A program made the position numbers and the translations under genes. A DNA stretch of 9,612 bases. Origin: Porphyromonadaceae bacterium UBA2720 (GTDB lineage: Bacteria; Bacteroidota; Bacteroidia; Bacteroidales; Muribaculaceae). A model generated the notes under the pieces. The model ran no database searches, was not told where the DNA came from, and saw only the letters and a list, made by a program, of their open reading frames with translations. This document shows positions 1 through 6,682 of this stretch, one piece after another. Numbering within the stretch: the first letter of the stretch is position 1; each line of letters starts with the position of its first letter. The DNA lies in the NCBI GenBank assembly GCA_002353885.1, contig DEKO01000209.1, forward strand, positions 18,700-28,311. Reading direction: 5' to 3'.

Positions 1-4
1 GCTC

Positions 5-140
5 CAAGTCGTTCACGTTCGGAAACACTTGAGCAAACTCAGTGTTGCGCTCACTTAATCACGACGTTGAGCTGCGCTACAAGTCGTTCACGTTCGGCAA
101 CACTTGAGCAAGCTCAGTGTTGCGCTCACTTAATCACGAC
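5..140. repeat. Two-copy direct repeat, 61-base unit at 75-base period
   Basis: Bases 5-65 recur at 80-140 with two substitutions by eye, separated by 14 bases. Each copy contains an imperfect inverted repeat (99-121 in the right copy, arms AACACTtGAGC and GCTCAGTGTT). The right copy overlaps the last five codons and the stop of the neighbouring minus-strand gene, so the left copy carries a second, untranslated version of that gene end. The array may continue beyond the left edge. It could be a local tandem duplication or a dispersed genomic repeat. Neither hairpin has a T-tract, so it is not a clear terminator. Confidence 0.9.
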
Positions 141-1217
141 TTTTTTCCCGTTGTGGATGTAGATACCCTGTGCGGGGTTGTTGACACGGCGGCCAGTGAG
201 GTCGTAATAGTTGTCGTCGCCAGGCAAGTTGGTCGTCTTGACGTCATTGATGCCTGAGACCGTGTCGTCGATGACTTCACTAGTGCGATCAGTCAAGTTG
301 ACCAGCACCTTTTGACTATAGGGCGAGGTAACCAGTGTGTAGGGCAAGCTGCCATTAGGGGTGCTCCAATCCTCTACAGCCGCATAGACGTCATAGTACA
401 CCTCGGTCTTGCCATCCAGGTAGCCACTGTTGAGCGTGAACCGTTTGCTGGTGACCTGATTTCCCCAGTCGTCCTCAGCCATGACCGCCTCGTCAGAGGC
501 CACTGTGGTGTAGACCACATCGCCAGCTTGGAGGTCCTGAGTGACCTGCACGCGGTCGGTGTAGTCGGCTTGACCCACCGGAGCTGTAATATTGATGACC
601 GAGAAGAAGAGGTCGCGTGTGCCGTTGTCAAACTCCAACGTTTTGGTGCTCACACCTGTCGACTGATAGTCGTCGATCTCGACGGTGTAGTCTACGACCT
701 GTTTCTCGCCACTGCCATGGCTCTCGACACGAATCTGGTCGTCACGGTTGGCATAGGTGGTGATGTGCACACGGTAGTTGCCACCATTGTTCTCCAAGTC
801 AAGGTATGGCGAATAGAGCAGACCTGCCACCATGCTGGGCACGAAGTTGGGATAGGCATATGCCTCCCATCCATAGGTGAAAGCATAACCCATGTCGCTG
901 AGGTTGACACCATACTCGTCGCCTCCGCCGGGCTCGATGAGGGAACCGAAGTCAATGCCATTGAAGTCCTCGTCGACAATGGTATATTCGCCATCAGATG
1001 GCGCCACATCTTTAATATATACAAACACACAATAGGCCTCAGCACCATCGACGGGCTCCCAGTTGGCAGTGAAGGCACTGCTGGTGATGTTGGTTGCCGG
1101 CAACACGGTGGGACGTGCCAATGTAGTGCTGGCGCGACGATTCACTTGGGCTTTCTGTGCAAATGCGGGCGCTGCCACAAGCAACAAGCAGACAATCAGT
1201 CCGAAAAATTGTTTCAT
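126..1217 (-). CDS. Secreted fibronectin-III-like protein with Bacteroidales C-terminal tail
   Basis: A 363-residue exported protein. Residues 1-20 form a signal peptide (basic start, Leu/Val core, cleavage after AFA). Residues of about 35-75 read as a fibronectin type III strand set, with TNITSSAFTANWEPVDGAEA typical of Bacteroidales surface proteins. The middle (about 80-310) is Asp-, Thr- and Tyr-rich and probably beta-sandwich; I recognise no catalytic motif. The last 27 residues contain YDLTGRRVNNPAQGIYI followed by GKKVVIK, the short C-terminal tail common on secreted Prevotella and Muribaculaceae proteins and related to type IX secretion sorting tails. I infer a cell-surface or secreted role, perhaps adhesion or glycan binding. 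The start is supported by the signal peptide and by a promoter about 40 bases upstream. The 3' end lies inside a direct repeat. Confidence 0.88.
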   Translation of the reverse strand: MKQFFGLIVCLLLVAAPAFAQKAQVNRRASTTLARPTVLPATNITSSAFTANWEPVDGAEAYCVFVYIKDVAPSDGEYTIVDEDFNGIDFGSLIEPGGGDEYGVNLSDMGYAFTYGWEAYAYPNFVPSMVAGLLYSPYLDLENNGGNYRVHITTYANRDDQIRVESHGSGEKQVVDYTVEIDDYQSTGVSTKTLEFDNGTRDLFFSVINITAPVGQADYTDRVQVTQDLQAGDVVYTTVASDEAVMAEDDWGNQVTSKRFTLNSGYLDGKTEVYYDVYAAVEDWSTPNGSLPYTLVTSPYSQKVLVNLTDRTSEVIDDTVSGINDVKTTNLPGDDNYYDLTGRRVNNPAQGIYIHNGKKVVIK

Positions 1218-1262
1218 AGAATATTTTATAAATAAAATTGTAAATTTTCAGTAACTCAGCTG

Positions 1263-1294
1263 CAAAATTACAACAATCCCTAAAGTTTTCCAAA
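1263..1294 (-). promoter_or_regulatory. Promoter for the secreted fibronectin-III-like gene
   Basis: Read on the minus strand, TAATTTTG (1263-1270) matches the Bacteroidetes -7 consensus TAnnTTTG. TTTG at 1291-1294 is the -33 element, with 20 bases between them. Transcription should start near 1256, giving a leader of about 40 bases before the ATG at 1217. Both elements and the spacing fit well. Confidence 0.7.
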
Positions 1295-1373
1295 CAAATC
1301 GTAAGATTTTCTTAAAAAACATTCCCCAATTTCAGTGAACGTACTACCGCAGATGGCATAAAGAGTGCGAGAG

Positions 1374-2708
1374 TTAATAGAGCATCATTGCCAACACATA
1401 GGCAACTATCGTCGAGACCACTACAGAGATGAGCCCCGGCATCATAAACGAGTGGTTTAGCAGATACTTGCCGATGACCGTGGTGCCAGAGCGGTCGAAG
1501 TTGACCGTGGCAATGTCTGAAGGATAGTTGGGGATGAAGAAATAGCCATAGACAGCAGGGAACACGCCGAGCAAGACAGGCCCAGGTATGCCCAGCTTGT
1601 AGGCCAGTGGCAACATGGCCACAACGACTGCACCCTGCGAGTTGATGAGCACCGACACAACAAAGAACACAATGGCTATGCTCCACGGATAGGCCGTGAC
1701 AATGCCCTCAAGCACTTCCTGGATCTCAGACAGATGGCTTGAGAAGAAGGTGTCGGCCATCCAGGCAATGCCATAGATGGCGACAACAGCCACCATGCCC
1801 GACTGCCACACAGCACCCGAGACAGCCTTTTTGGGTTTGGCTTTGCACACGACAATCATCAATGCCGCGGCGACAATCATCACAATCTGGATGACAATGT
1901 TCATTTTCAGTCGCTCGCCCTCCCACGATGGCAGCAACGACGGCACTGCAGCAAATAGCACAATCACCACCAGCGCCAGCACAAAAATATAGACAGCCCG
2001 CTTGGCCTCAGGCGAGATCTTCTTGTCGAGTGTCGTGGCATTAGAACCGTAGATATAGCTGCGCTGCTCGGGATCGGCAATCTTGGCCTGGAAGACCGGG
2101 TCTTTGTCTAGGTCTTTACCGCGGCGGTAAGACGCTGCAGCAGCCGCCAGCAGGCCGATGAGGCATGCCGGCAATGTGATCATGAGCACACGCGGGATGG
2201 TCACATCGAAGCCGTTGGCATTGCTGATAGACACAAAAGCCACCACGGCCGCAGCAATGGGCGAACAGGTGATGCCCACCTGCGACGCAATCGAAGCCAC
2301 ACCGCACGGACGCTCGGGACGGATGCCCTGCTTGAGCGAAATGTCGCAGATGATGGGCATGAGCGTATACACCACATGCCCCGTGCCGACAAGCACTGTG
2401 AGGAAAAACGTGGACAGCGGAGCCAGGACGGTGATGCGGTCGGGGTGCTTGCGCAGCAATCGTTCGGCCATCTGGATGAGCCAGTCCATGCCTCCCGAAG
2501 CCTGCATGATGCCAGCACAGGTGACGGCTGCAATGATGATGTAAATCACGTCGGTTGGAGGTGTACCAGGTTTGAGGTGAAAGCCAAAGACCAGGATTGC
2601 CAATCCAATGCCCGAGATGGCACCTAACGCCAGTGAGCCATAACGCGAGCCCACCCAAAGCGCTCCGAGCATAACCAGTAGTTGCAGAATGATTAAGAAG
2701 GTTGCCAT
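1374..2708 (-). CDS. dcuB: Anaerobic C4-dicarboxylate antiporter, DcuB type
   Basis: A 444-residue inner-membrane carrier, close in length to E. coli DcuB (446). It should exchange fumarate, malate or aspartate for succinate during fumarate respiration. Successive hydrophobic segments run through the whole protein. DcuA/DcuB family signatures are present: HLKPGTPPTDV at 44-54, QASGG at 69-73, GTGHVVYTLMPII at 108-120 and GIRPERP at 128-134. The GTGHVVYT...RPERP wording is that of DcuB rather than DcuA (from memory of the E. coli proteins). A hydrophilic stretch at about 205-235 probably forms a loop between membrane segments. The gene stands alone: its own promoter lies at 2743-2773, and an independent gene follows. 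No fumarate reductase or aspartase gene is in the window. The frame is complete and looks functional. Confidence 0.93.
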   Translation of the reverse strand: MATFLIILQLLVMLGALWVGSRYGSLALGAISGIGLAILVFGFHLKPGTPPTDVIYIIIAAVTCAGIMQASGGMDWLIQMAERLLRKHPDRITVLAPLSTFFLTVLVGTGHVVYTLMPIICDISLKQGIRPERPCGVASIASQVGITCSPIAAAVVAFVSISNANGFDVTIPRVLMITLPACLIGLLAAAAASYRRGKDLDKDPVFQAKIADPEQRSYIYGSNATTLDKKISPEAKRAVYIFVLALVVIVLFAAVPSLLPSWEGERLKMNIVIQIVMIVAAALMIVVCKAKPKKAVSGAVWQSGMVAVVAIYGIAWMADTFFSSHLSEIQEVLEGIVTAYPWSIAIVFFVVSVLINSQGAVVVAMLPLAYKLGIPGPVLLGVFPAVYGYFFIPNYPSDIATVNFDRSGTTVIGKYLLNHSFMMPGLISVVVSTIVAYVLAMMLY

Positions 2709-2742
2709 AAAGCTAATATCATATCAGTTAGAAAAATCGCCA

Positions 2743-2773
2743 CAAAGATAACAAAATACAACTTGCACACAAA
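2743..2773 (-). promoter_or_regulatory. Promoter for dcuB
   Basis: On the minus strand, TATCTTTG at 2743-2750 is a perfect TAnnTTTG -7 box. TTTG at 2770-2773 is the -33 box, 19 bases away. The expected start of transcription is near 2736, about 28 bases before the dcuB ATG. It lies downstream of the lipoprotein gene's terminator, so dcuB is its own transcription unit. Confidence 0.78.
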
Positions 2774-2793
2774 ATTTCAAGCGGTTTTTAAAC

Positions 2794-2833
2794 AAAAAAA
2801 GCATCCAGACAGAATCATATCCCATCTGGATGC
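2794..2833 (-). terminator. Intrinsic terminator of the glycine-zipper lipoprotein gene
   Basis: On the minus strand a perfect 9-bp stem (GCATCCAGA at 2825-2833 with TCTGGATGC at 2801-2809, 15-base loop) is followed directly by seven T residues (2794-2800). It starts about 20 bases after the lipoprotein stop codon and separates that gene from the dcuB promoter. Confidence 0.9.
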
Positions 2834-2854
2834 CTAACAGGACATTGAATCCTG

Positions 2855-3547
2855 TCATTCGATGCGCGAATAGCCCTGGCTCGAGGAACTGCGATACTTG
2901 TTGTCGCTTGTCGGCAAGGAGAAAGAGCGAATTGTGTAGAACTGGTCTCCATTGCTGAAACCGATGGTGAACTCGGCATTGCCGTTCTTGAGCTTGCTGG
3001 TGGCGACCACCTCGGCGGTGTAACGCACCCCCTTGCCAGGAGCCAGCTCGCTGATGATTGCTGTGGGCGAGAGATAAATCTGCTTGGTTCCAGTCACAGT
3101 GATGACAGGAGCGATGTCATAGACATAGTCACGTCCGGTGTTGCGGATGTCAAACACGAGTTTGGTGTGCTCGCCTGCATCGATGCAGTCGTTGTGGTTC
3201 TCGTCGACAAAGCGGACGTTCTGAATCTCGATGTCGGCATAGGGGCTATAGCTGTTGTTCTGACGATAGTCATCGCGCTCATAGCGATTGTAGTTGTCCG
3301 ACGAGCGATAGTTGCCGTCATTGGTCTTGGGGGCAGTGGCAGCTGCTCCGACGGCTCCACCCACGGCCATACCCACCACGGTGCCCACATTGCGTCCGTG
3401 CCACCCGCCTGTGATGGCACCGATAGCCGATCCAAACATGCCGCCTACCGAAGCTCCGGTCATTGTGCCATAAAACTGGTTGCTGGTCGAGCAACTTGTC
3501 ATCATAATCATTGCAGCGGCCAAGGCTGCGAGAGTTATCTTTTTCAT
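2855..3547 (-). CDS. Glycine-zipper lipoprotein with EF-hand-like loop and beta-sandwich domain
   Basis: I prefer the ATG at 3547 (MKKITLAALAAAMIMMTSC, 230 residues) to one three codons upstream, because it gives a clean lipoprotein signal with the lipid-modified Cys at residue 19. Next is a glycine zipper (about residues 27-70) with repeated GxxxG spacing, as in outer-membrane-associated lipoproteins of the YMGG/OmpA-linked type. A polar Asn/Tyr/Arg linker follows (about 77-102). The C-terminal part (about 103-215) looks like an Ig-like beta domain. At its start is DENHNDCIDAGE, a 12-residue loop with EF-hand calcium ligands at positions 1, 3, 5, 9 and 12 and Ile at 8. I infer a periplasm-facing, envelope-anchored protein that may bind calcium. 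Its specific function is unknown. It ends in a strong terminator. Confidence 0.85.
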   Translation of the reverse strand: MKKITLAALAAAMIMMTSCSTSNQFYGTMTGASVGGMFGSAIGAITGGWHGRNVGTVVGMAVGGAVGAAATAPKTNDGNYRSSDNYNRYERDDYRQNNSYSPYADIEIQNVRFVDENHNDCIDAGEHTKLVFDIRNTGRDYVYDIAPVITVTGTKQIYLSPTAIISELAPGKGVRYTAEVVATSKLKNGNAEFTIGFSNGDQFYTIRSFSLPTSDNKYRSSSSQGYSRIE

Positions 3548-3556
3548 ATCACACAT

Positions 3557-3888
3557 AATTTGAATGAAGAGTTGGGCCTCATCCCGACTGACGACTCGGC
3601 TGACAGCGCCAGTACAAAACGATGAAGGTTATTATTTAATTCAACGAAAAGAAGTTGCAAAAATTGTGCCTATGTGTCTGCCTGTTCCCCATCGTGTGTC
3701 GCAATCTGCCCAACGGCACAAAAATGTCGACAAATATCACAATCTTAAGGATTAAGCCCACTCGAGATAGTCCTAAAATGCGACACGGTGGAAACAATGA
3801 GACAAAAACACAAAACCAATAAAGACACCCGCTTTCAGGTTTCGCTCAGAAGATGCATGGACACATCAGAGCCTAACCTATTAATTAA
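3557..3888. other. Divergent intergenic region between lipoprotein and preA
   Basis: About 330 bases between two divergently transcribed genes. Apart from the weak minus-strand promoter at 3615-3645, I see no convincing gene, strong hairpin or repeat. The short open frames across it have no recognisable protein features. The preA promoter lies just beyond its right end, inside the artificial N-terminal extension of the longest preA frame. Confidence 0.5.
3615..3645 (-). promoter_or_regulatory. Weak candidate promoter for the lipoprotein gene
   Basis: On the minus strand TCGTTTTG (3615-3622) differs from TAnnTTTG at one fixed base, and GTTG (3642-3645) sits 19 bases upstream in the -33 position. 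It would give a leader of about 60 bases. It is the best match I found between the lipoprotein and preA, but it is not strong. Confidence 0.3.
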
Positions 3889-3923
3889 ATGAAAAAACAC
3901 AAAAAGACGTTTTTTGTTATCCA

Positions 3924-3957
3924 TTTGTGCAGTTTTAGAAAAAAATGCTTACTTTTG
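3924..3957 (+). promoter_or_regulatory. Promoter for preA, which decides its start codon
   Basis: TACTTTTG at 3950-3957 is a perfect TAnnTTTG -7 box, and TTTG at 3924-3927 is a -33 box 22 bases upstream. Transcription should start near 3964. This lies downstream of the ATG at 3889 that opens the longest frame, so that ATG is unlikely to be used; the ATGs at 3970 and 3997 remain possible. Confidence 0.65.
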
Positions 3958-3996
3958 TGGTTGCTTTCGATGACGTATAATCACAACTTAACAAAT

Positions 3997-5451
3997 ATGA
4001 CAAGAAGACTTCACATCAACGAAGAGGCGTCGAGATGCCTCTTGTGTGCCGATGCCCCGTGCACCAAAGCTTGCCCATCGGGCAATCCATCACGCGCTAT
4101 CCGCGCAGTGCGTTTTGACAACTCAGCGATTGCCCGGCAATGGGTGGAAGACTGCTCTGAGGCTGAACTGTCCTTGGCCGAGCAAGCGTGTATTCACTAT
4201 GACCATCCCATCCGCATCCGCGAGATTGTGGCGCAGCTGCCTCCTTGCCATGAGACCCAGTTGCCCAGTCTTGCGATAGACTTTTGCGGCATCAAGTGTG
4301 AGAATCCATTCTTCCTGGCCTCATCGGCCGTCTGCACCGACTACGACATGGTGGCACGTGCATTCGACATGGGTTGGGCTGGAGTCTTCTACAAGACCAT
4401 CTGCCTTCAGGAGATCAACGAGGTGTCGCCCCGCTTCGATGCCGTGAGCGACCACAATCATGGCGACTTCTTTGGCTTCCGCAACATGGAGCAGCTGTCC
4501 GAGCATCCCGCCGCTGTCGACTTTGAGATTCTCTCGCGCCTGAAGAAGAACTACCCCAGCAAGGTTGTGGTGGCCTCAATCATGGGCCAGACCGAGACCG
4601 ACTGGATTGAGCTGGCCAAGATGGCCGAACAGGCAGGTGTCGATGCCGTAGAGCTCAACTTTTCATGTCCTCAGATGCGGCTGACCGGCATGGGCAGTGA
4701 CGTGGGCCAGAATCCTGAGCTGGTGCTGTTCTACACGTCCTACGTCAAGAAGGCTGTGAAAATCCCGGTCATCCCTAAAATGACCCCCAACATCACCCAC
4801 ATCGGGCATCCCGCCATGACATCATCGTTTGCCGGTGCCGACGCCATCTCGGCCATCAACACCATCAAGAGCGTGACAATGAGCGATGGAGGCGCGGTGA
4901 GCGACAAGAAAACCGTGTCGGGTTATTCGGGCCGCGCCATCAAGCCCATCGCTCTGCGCTATATTTTTGAGCTAGCCAGTAATCCCTTCATGAACGACAA
5001 GATGCAATTCAGCGGCATAGGAGGCATTGAGACCTGGCACGATGCGTTGGAGTTCATCATGCTGGGCTGCCGCAACGTACAGGTGTGCACATCGGTCATG
5101 CAATATGGCTATCGCATCATCGACGACCTGGTGCTGGGCATGCAACACTACATGGCAACGCATGGGGTGACCTCGCTCGACCAACTTGTTGGCAAGGAGT
5201 TGCCCAACTTTGTGACCCCCGACCAGCTGGACCGTCAGACGATGGTCTATCCGATGATTGACCGCGACACCTGCATCGGCTGCGGCCGTTGTTACACCTC
5301 GTGCATGGATGGCGGCCATCAGGCCATTGAATTCGACATCATCACCCGCCGCCCCAGTATCAACGGGCACAAATGCGTGGGATGCCATCTGTGTCGTCTC
5401 GTGTGCCCGACTGGTGCCATCAGGCAATCCAAGCGCATCGCCAAGCGGTGA
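3997..5451 (+). CDS. preA: NAD-dependent dihydropyrimidine dehydrogenase, PreA subunit, with PreT-like N-terminal segment
   Basis: From the ATG at 3997 the protein has 484 residues; E. coli PreA has 411. It reduces uracil or thymine to the 5,6-dihydro form, the first step of reductive pyrimidine breakdown, using an FMN domain and iron-sulfur clusters. The dihydroorotate-dehydrogenase-like barrel runs from about residue 86 to 400, with catalytic Cys224 in NFSCPQM and the FMN-site sequences KMTPNI and SGIGGIETW. The C-terminus has two 4Fe-4S motifs: C426, C429, C432, C436 and C460, C463, C466, C470. Residues 1-80 are extra: CLLCADAPCTKACP (C14, C17, C22, C26) plus C53 and C65 resemble the N-terminal Fe-S domain of PreT and of mammalian DPD. 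The longest frame starts at 3889, but a promoter at 3950-3957 argues against it. No preT gene is nearby. Confidence 0.92.
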   Translation: MTRRLHINEEASRCLLCADAPCTKACPSGNPSRAIRAVRFDNSAIARQWVEDCSEAELSLAEQACIHYDHPIRIREIVAQLPPCHETQLPSLAIDFCGIKCENPFFLASSAVCTDYDMVARAFDMGWAGVFYKTICLQEINEVSPRFDAVSDHNHGDFFGFRNMEQLSEHPAAVDFEILSRLKKNYPSKVVVASIMGQTETDWIELAKMAEQAGVDAVELNFSCPQMRLTGMGSDVGQNPELVLFYTSYVKKAVKIPVIPKMTPNITHIGHPAMTSSFAGADAISAINTIKSVTMSDGGAVSDKKTVSGYSGRAIKPIALRYIFELASNPFMNDKMQFSGIGGIETWHDALEFIMLGCRNVQVCTSVMQYGYRIIDDLVLGMQHYMATHGVTSLDQLVGKELPNFVTPDQLDRQTMVYPMIDRDTCIGCGRCYTSCMDGGHQAIEFDIITRRPSINGHKCVGCHLCRLVCPTGAIRQSKRIAKR

Positions 5452-5533
5452 TGGCATCGCCCTGCACATGAGCATCAGCAGCAATATCGACAATTAAACT
5501 GCCATCTCATGAATTGAACAGTAAAGATGGTAG

Positions 5534-5758
5534 AAAAATTGCAGGGCCACCCGACCCTTCAAAGAAATGCCCCGACGCTACCGAGTCATATCTGGCACAC
5601 GTCGAGGCATTTCTGTCTCTAGGCTAGATGCGGCCCAGAACTGCTAATGTTAGTTTAACACGCTATAAAAACCTTTGACACGCACCGCTATCGGCTCAGT
5701 CTTTAGGCGGCTATTTCAGTCCGATGTTTTCCCTTGGCACAACACCCCATGCCCTGCA
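5534..5758 (-). ncRNA. Candidate structured non-coding RNA of about 225 nt, family unassigned
   Basis: On the minus strand, a -7 box (5763-5770) predicts transcription from about 5758. The first bases, TGCAGGGC (5751-5758), are the exact reverse complement of GCCCTGCA at 5540-5547, so 5' and 3' ends can pair over 8 bp. The 3' arm runs straight into ATTTTTCT, a U-tract. Inside, AAATGCCTCGACG (5600-5612) pairs with CGTCGGGGCATTT (5565-5577) over 13 bp including one G-U. TGTTA (5656-5660) and TAACA (5648-5652) form a small hairpin around AAC. Stems ATCGG/CCGAT and CCGC/GCGG are interleaved and could make a pseudoknot. There are no protein-like features. Size and end pairing would fit 6S RNA, and CTGAGCCGATA also occurs in E. 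coli 6S RNA as I recall it, but that may be chance. I see no tmRNA, RNase P or SRP signatures. Alternatively, the internal stem may only be a terminator for preA. Confidence 0.5.
5565..5612. terminator. 13-bp stem-loop downstream of preA
   Basis: Bases 5565-5577 and 5600-5612 form a 13-bp inverted repeat with one mismatch (a G-U pair on the minus strand) and a 22-base loop. On the plus strand it is followed by TTTCTGTCTCT and lies about 110 bases after the preA stop, so it could end preA transcription. It is also the longest internal stem of the candidate minus-strand RNA. The long loop and interrupted T-tract make the terminator role uncertain. Confidence 0.4.
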
Positions 5759-5762
5759 GCGC

Positions 5763-5795
5763 CAAAGATAGGTGCGGGATTAGAAGAGGCACAAT
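5763..5795 (-). promoter_or_regulatory. Promoter of the candidate non-coding RNA
   Basis: On the minus strand TATCTTTG (5763-5770) is a perfect -7 box, and ATTG (5792-5795) sits 21 bases upstream with one mismatch to TTTG. The predicted start falls at the beginning of the segment that pairs with the RNA's 3' end. It points away from the integrase and towards preA, where no minus-strand protein gene exists. Confidence 0.5.
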
Positions 5796-5825
5796 GCGGA
5801 AACTCTACCTTGGCCGAGAAATTAA

Positions 5826-6590
5826 GTGTTTTTGGAGAGCCTCAAGATGGGTAAGAAAATAGAAAAGCGTTGTCCTGAGCCACGAAGTAAGAATACGCTC
5901 AACAACATTCTTGTTCGCCTTAAGACTTTTTGGATTTGGTGCATGAATGAGGGCTATACCGAACGCAACCCCTTCAACAAGTTCAAAATCGAGAGTGCAG
6001 AATATGGTACACCCTACTATATCACCGTCGAAGAACACCATCAGTTGGAAGATGCCGAATTAGAAGGTATGGTCGCCGTTCAGCGCGACATCTTCGTTTT
6101 CCAATGTTGCATCGGTTGTCGAGTAGGCGATTTATACAAACTAACCTACGCCAACATAGTCGATGGCATACTCACCTATACCCCTCGCAAGACAAAAGAT
6201 AATAATCCTGTGCTTGCCGAAGTGCCGTTGAATGCTACCGCGAGGGCTTTACTTGAGAAATATTACGATCCAAATCGAGATGCATTGTTCCCGTTCATAT
6301 CACAGCAACGCTACAATGACAACATTAGGAAAGCTTTCAAGCAAGCGGGGTTATACCGCAAAGTAGCCGTGCTCAACCCTCTCACTCGTCAGCACGAAAT
6401 AAAGCCACTCTATGAAGTCGCTAGTAGCCATATGGCGCGACGTGCCTTTGTCGGTGGGCTCTATCACAAAGTGCAAGACCCCAACGCCATCGGCTCAATG
6501 ACCGGTCATGCCGAGGGAAGCAAAGCATTCGCTCGCTACCGCAAAGTCGAGCTTGAACTCAAGAAATCTTTAACCGACATGCTCGATTAA
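5826..6590 (+). pseudogene. Tyrosine recombinase (integrase), N-terminus missing
   Basis: A site-specific integrase of the Bacteroidales type, cutting and rejoining DNA through a 3'-phosphotyrosine. Counting from the GTG at 5826, all catalytic residues are present: R99 (GCRVGD), K122/K124 (TPRKTKD), H202 and R205 (SSHMAR), H228 (MTGHAEG) and Y238 (FARYR). Residues 20-55 match only the second half of the core-binding domain, ending in RNPFNKFK. Family members are usually about 400 residues, so the arm-binding domain and the front of the core-binding domain, roughly 150 residues, are absent. An in-frame TAA lies directly before 5826, and I found no displaced N-terminus in the other frames upstream. 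The ATG at 5848 is an alternative start. The catalytic domain may still be made, but normal att-site binding is unlikely. It marks the left edge of the accessory region. Confidence 0.8.
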
Positions 6591-6600
6591 AGCGAATTTG

Positions 6601-6635
6601 AAGCCCAAAATGAAAAATGTCCAGTTTTTTGGCTT
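6601..6635. promoter_or_regulatory. Inverted repeat over the AbiE promoter, possible operator
   Basis: AAGCC plus AAAA (6601-6610, one bulged C) is mirrored by TTTT plus GGCTT (6627-6635). The right arm covers the -33 TTTG of the AbiE promoter. AbiEi-type antitoxins are known to repress their own promoter by binding inverted repeats, so an operator is plausible. It also lies just after the integrase stop, but no T-tract follows, so it is a poor terminator. Confidence 0.35.
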
Positions 6636-6662
6636 AAAAACAAGACAAAATTATTATCTTTG
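6628..6662 (+). promoter_or_regulatory. Promoter of the AbiE-type toxin-antitoxin operon
   Basis: TATCTTTG at 6655-6662 is a perfect -7 box, and TTTG at 6628-6631 is a -33 box 23 bases upstream, at the long end of normal spacing. Transcription should start near 6669, about 14 bases before the ATG at 6683, so the leader is very short. Confidence 0.7.
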
Positions 6663-6682
6663 CAGCGCAAAACAACTGAGAT

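Noticed and set aside
5..140. CRISPR-like array
   Set aside because: Only two units, a 61-base repeat with a 14-base spacer, overlapping a gene end, and no cas genes.
312..1235. Long plus-strand open frame (307 codons) opposite the secreted protein
   Set aside because: It has no domain or promoter, and the minus-strand frame has a signal peptide, a promoter and a recognised C-terminal tail. It is an antisense shadow in GC-rich coding DNA.
5452..5825. tRNA gene or attachment site
   Set aside because: I found no cloverleaf, T-loop or CCA end, and no direct repeat of this stretch elsewhere in the window.
5702..5885. Frame-2 stretch before the integrase (ending STLAEKLSVFGEPQDG) as its lost N-terminus
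   Set aside because: It looks protein-like at its end but does not match integrase N-terminal domains, has no start, and its left part overlaps the candidate RNA gene and its promoter.
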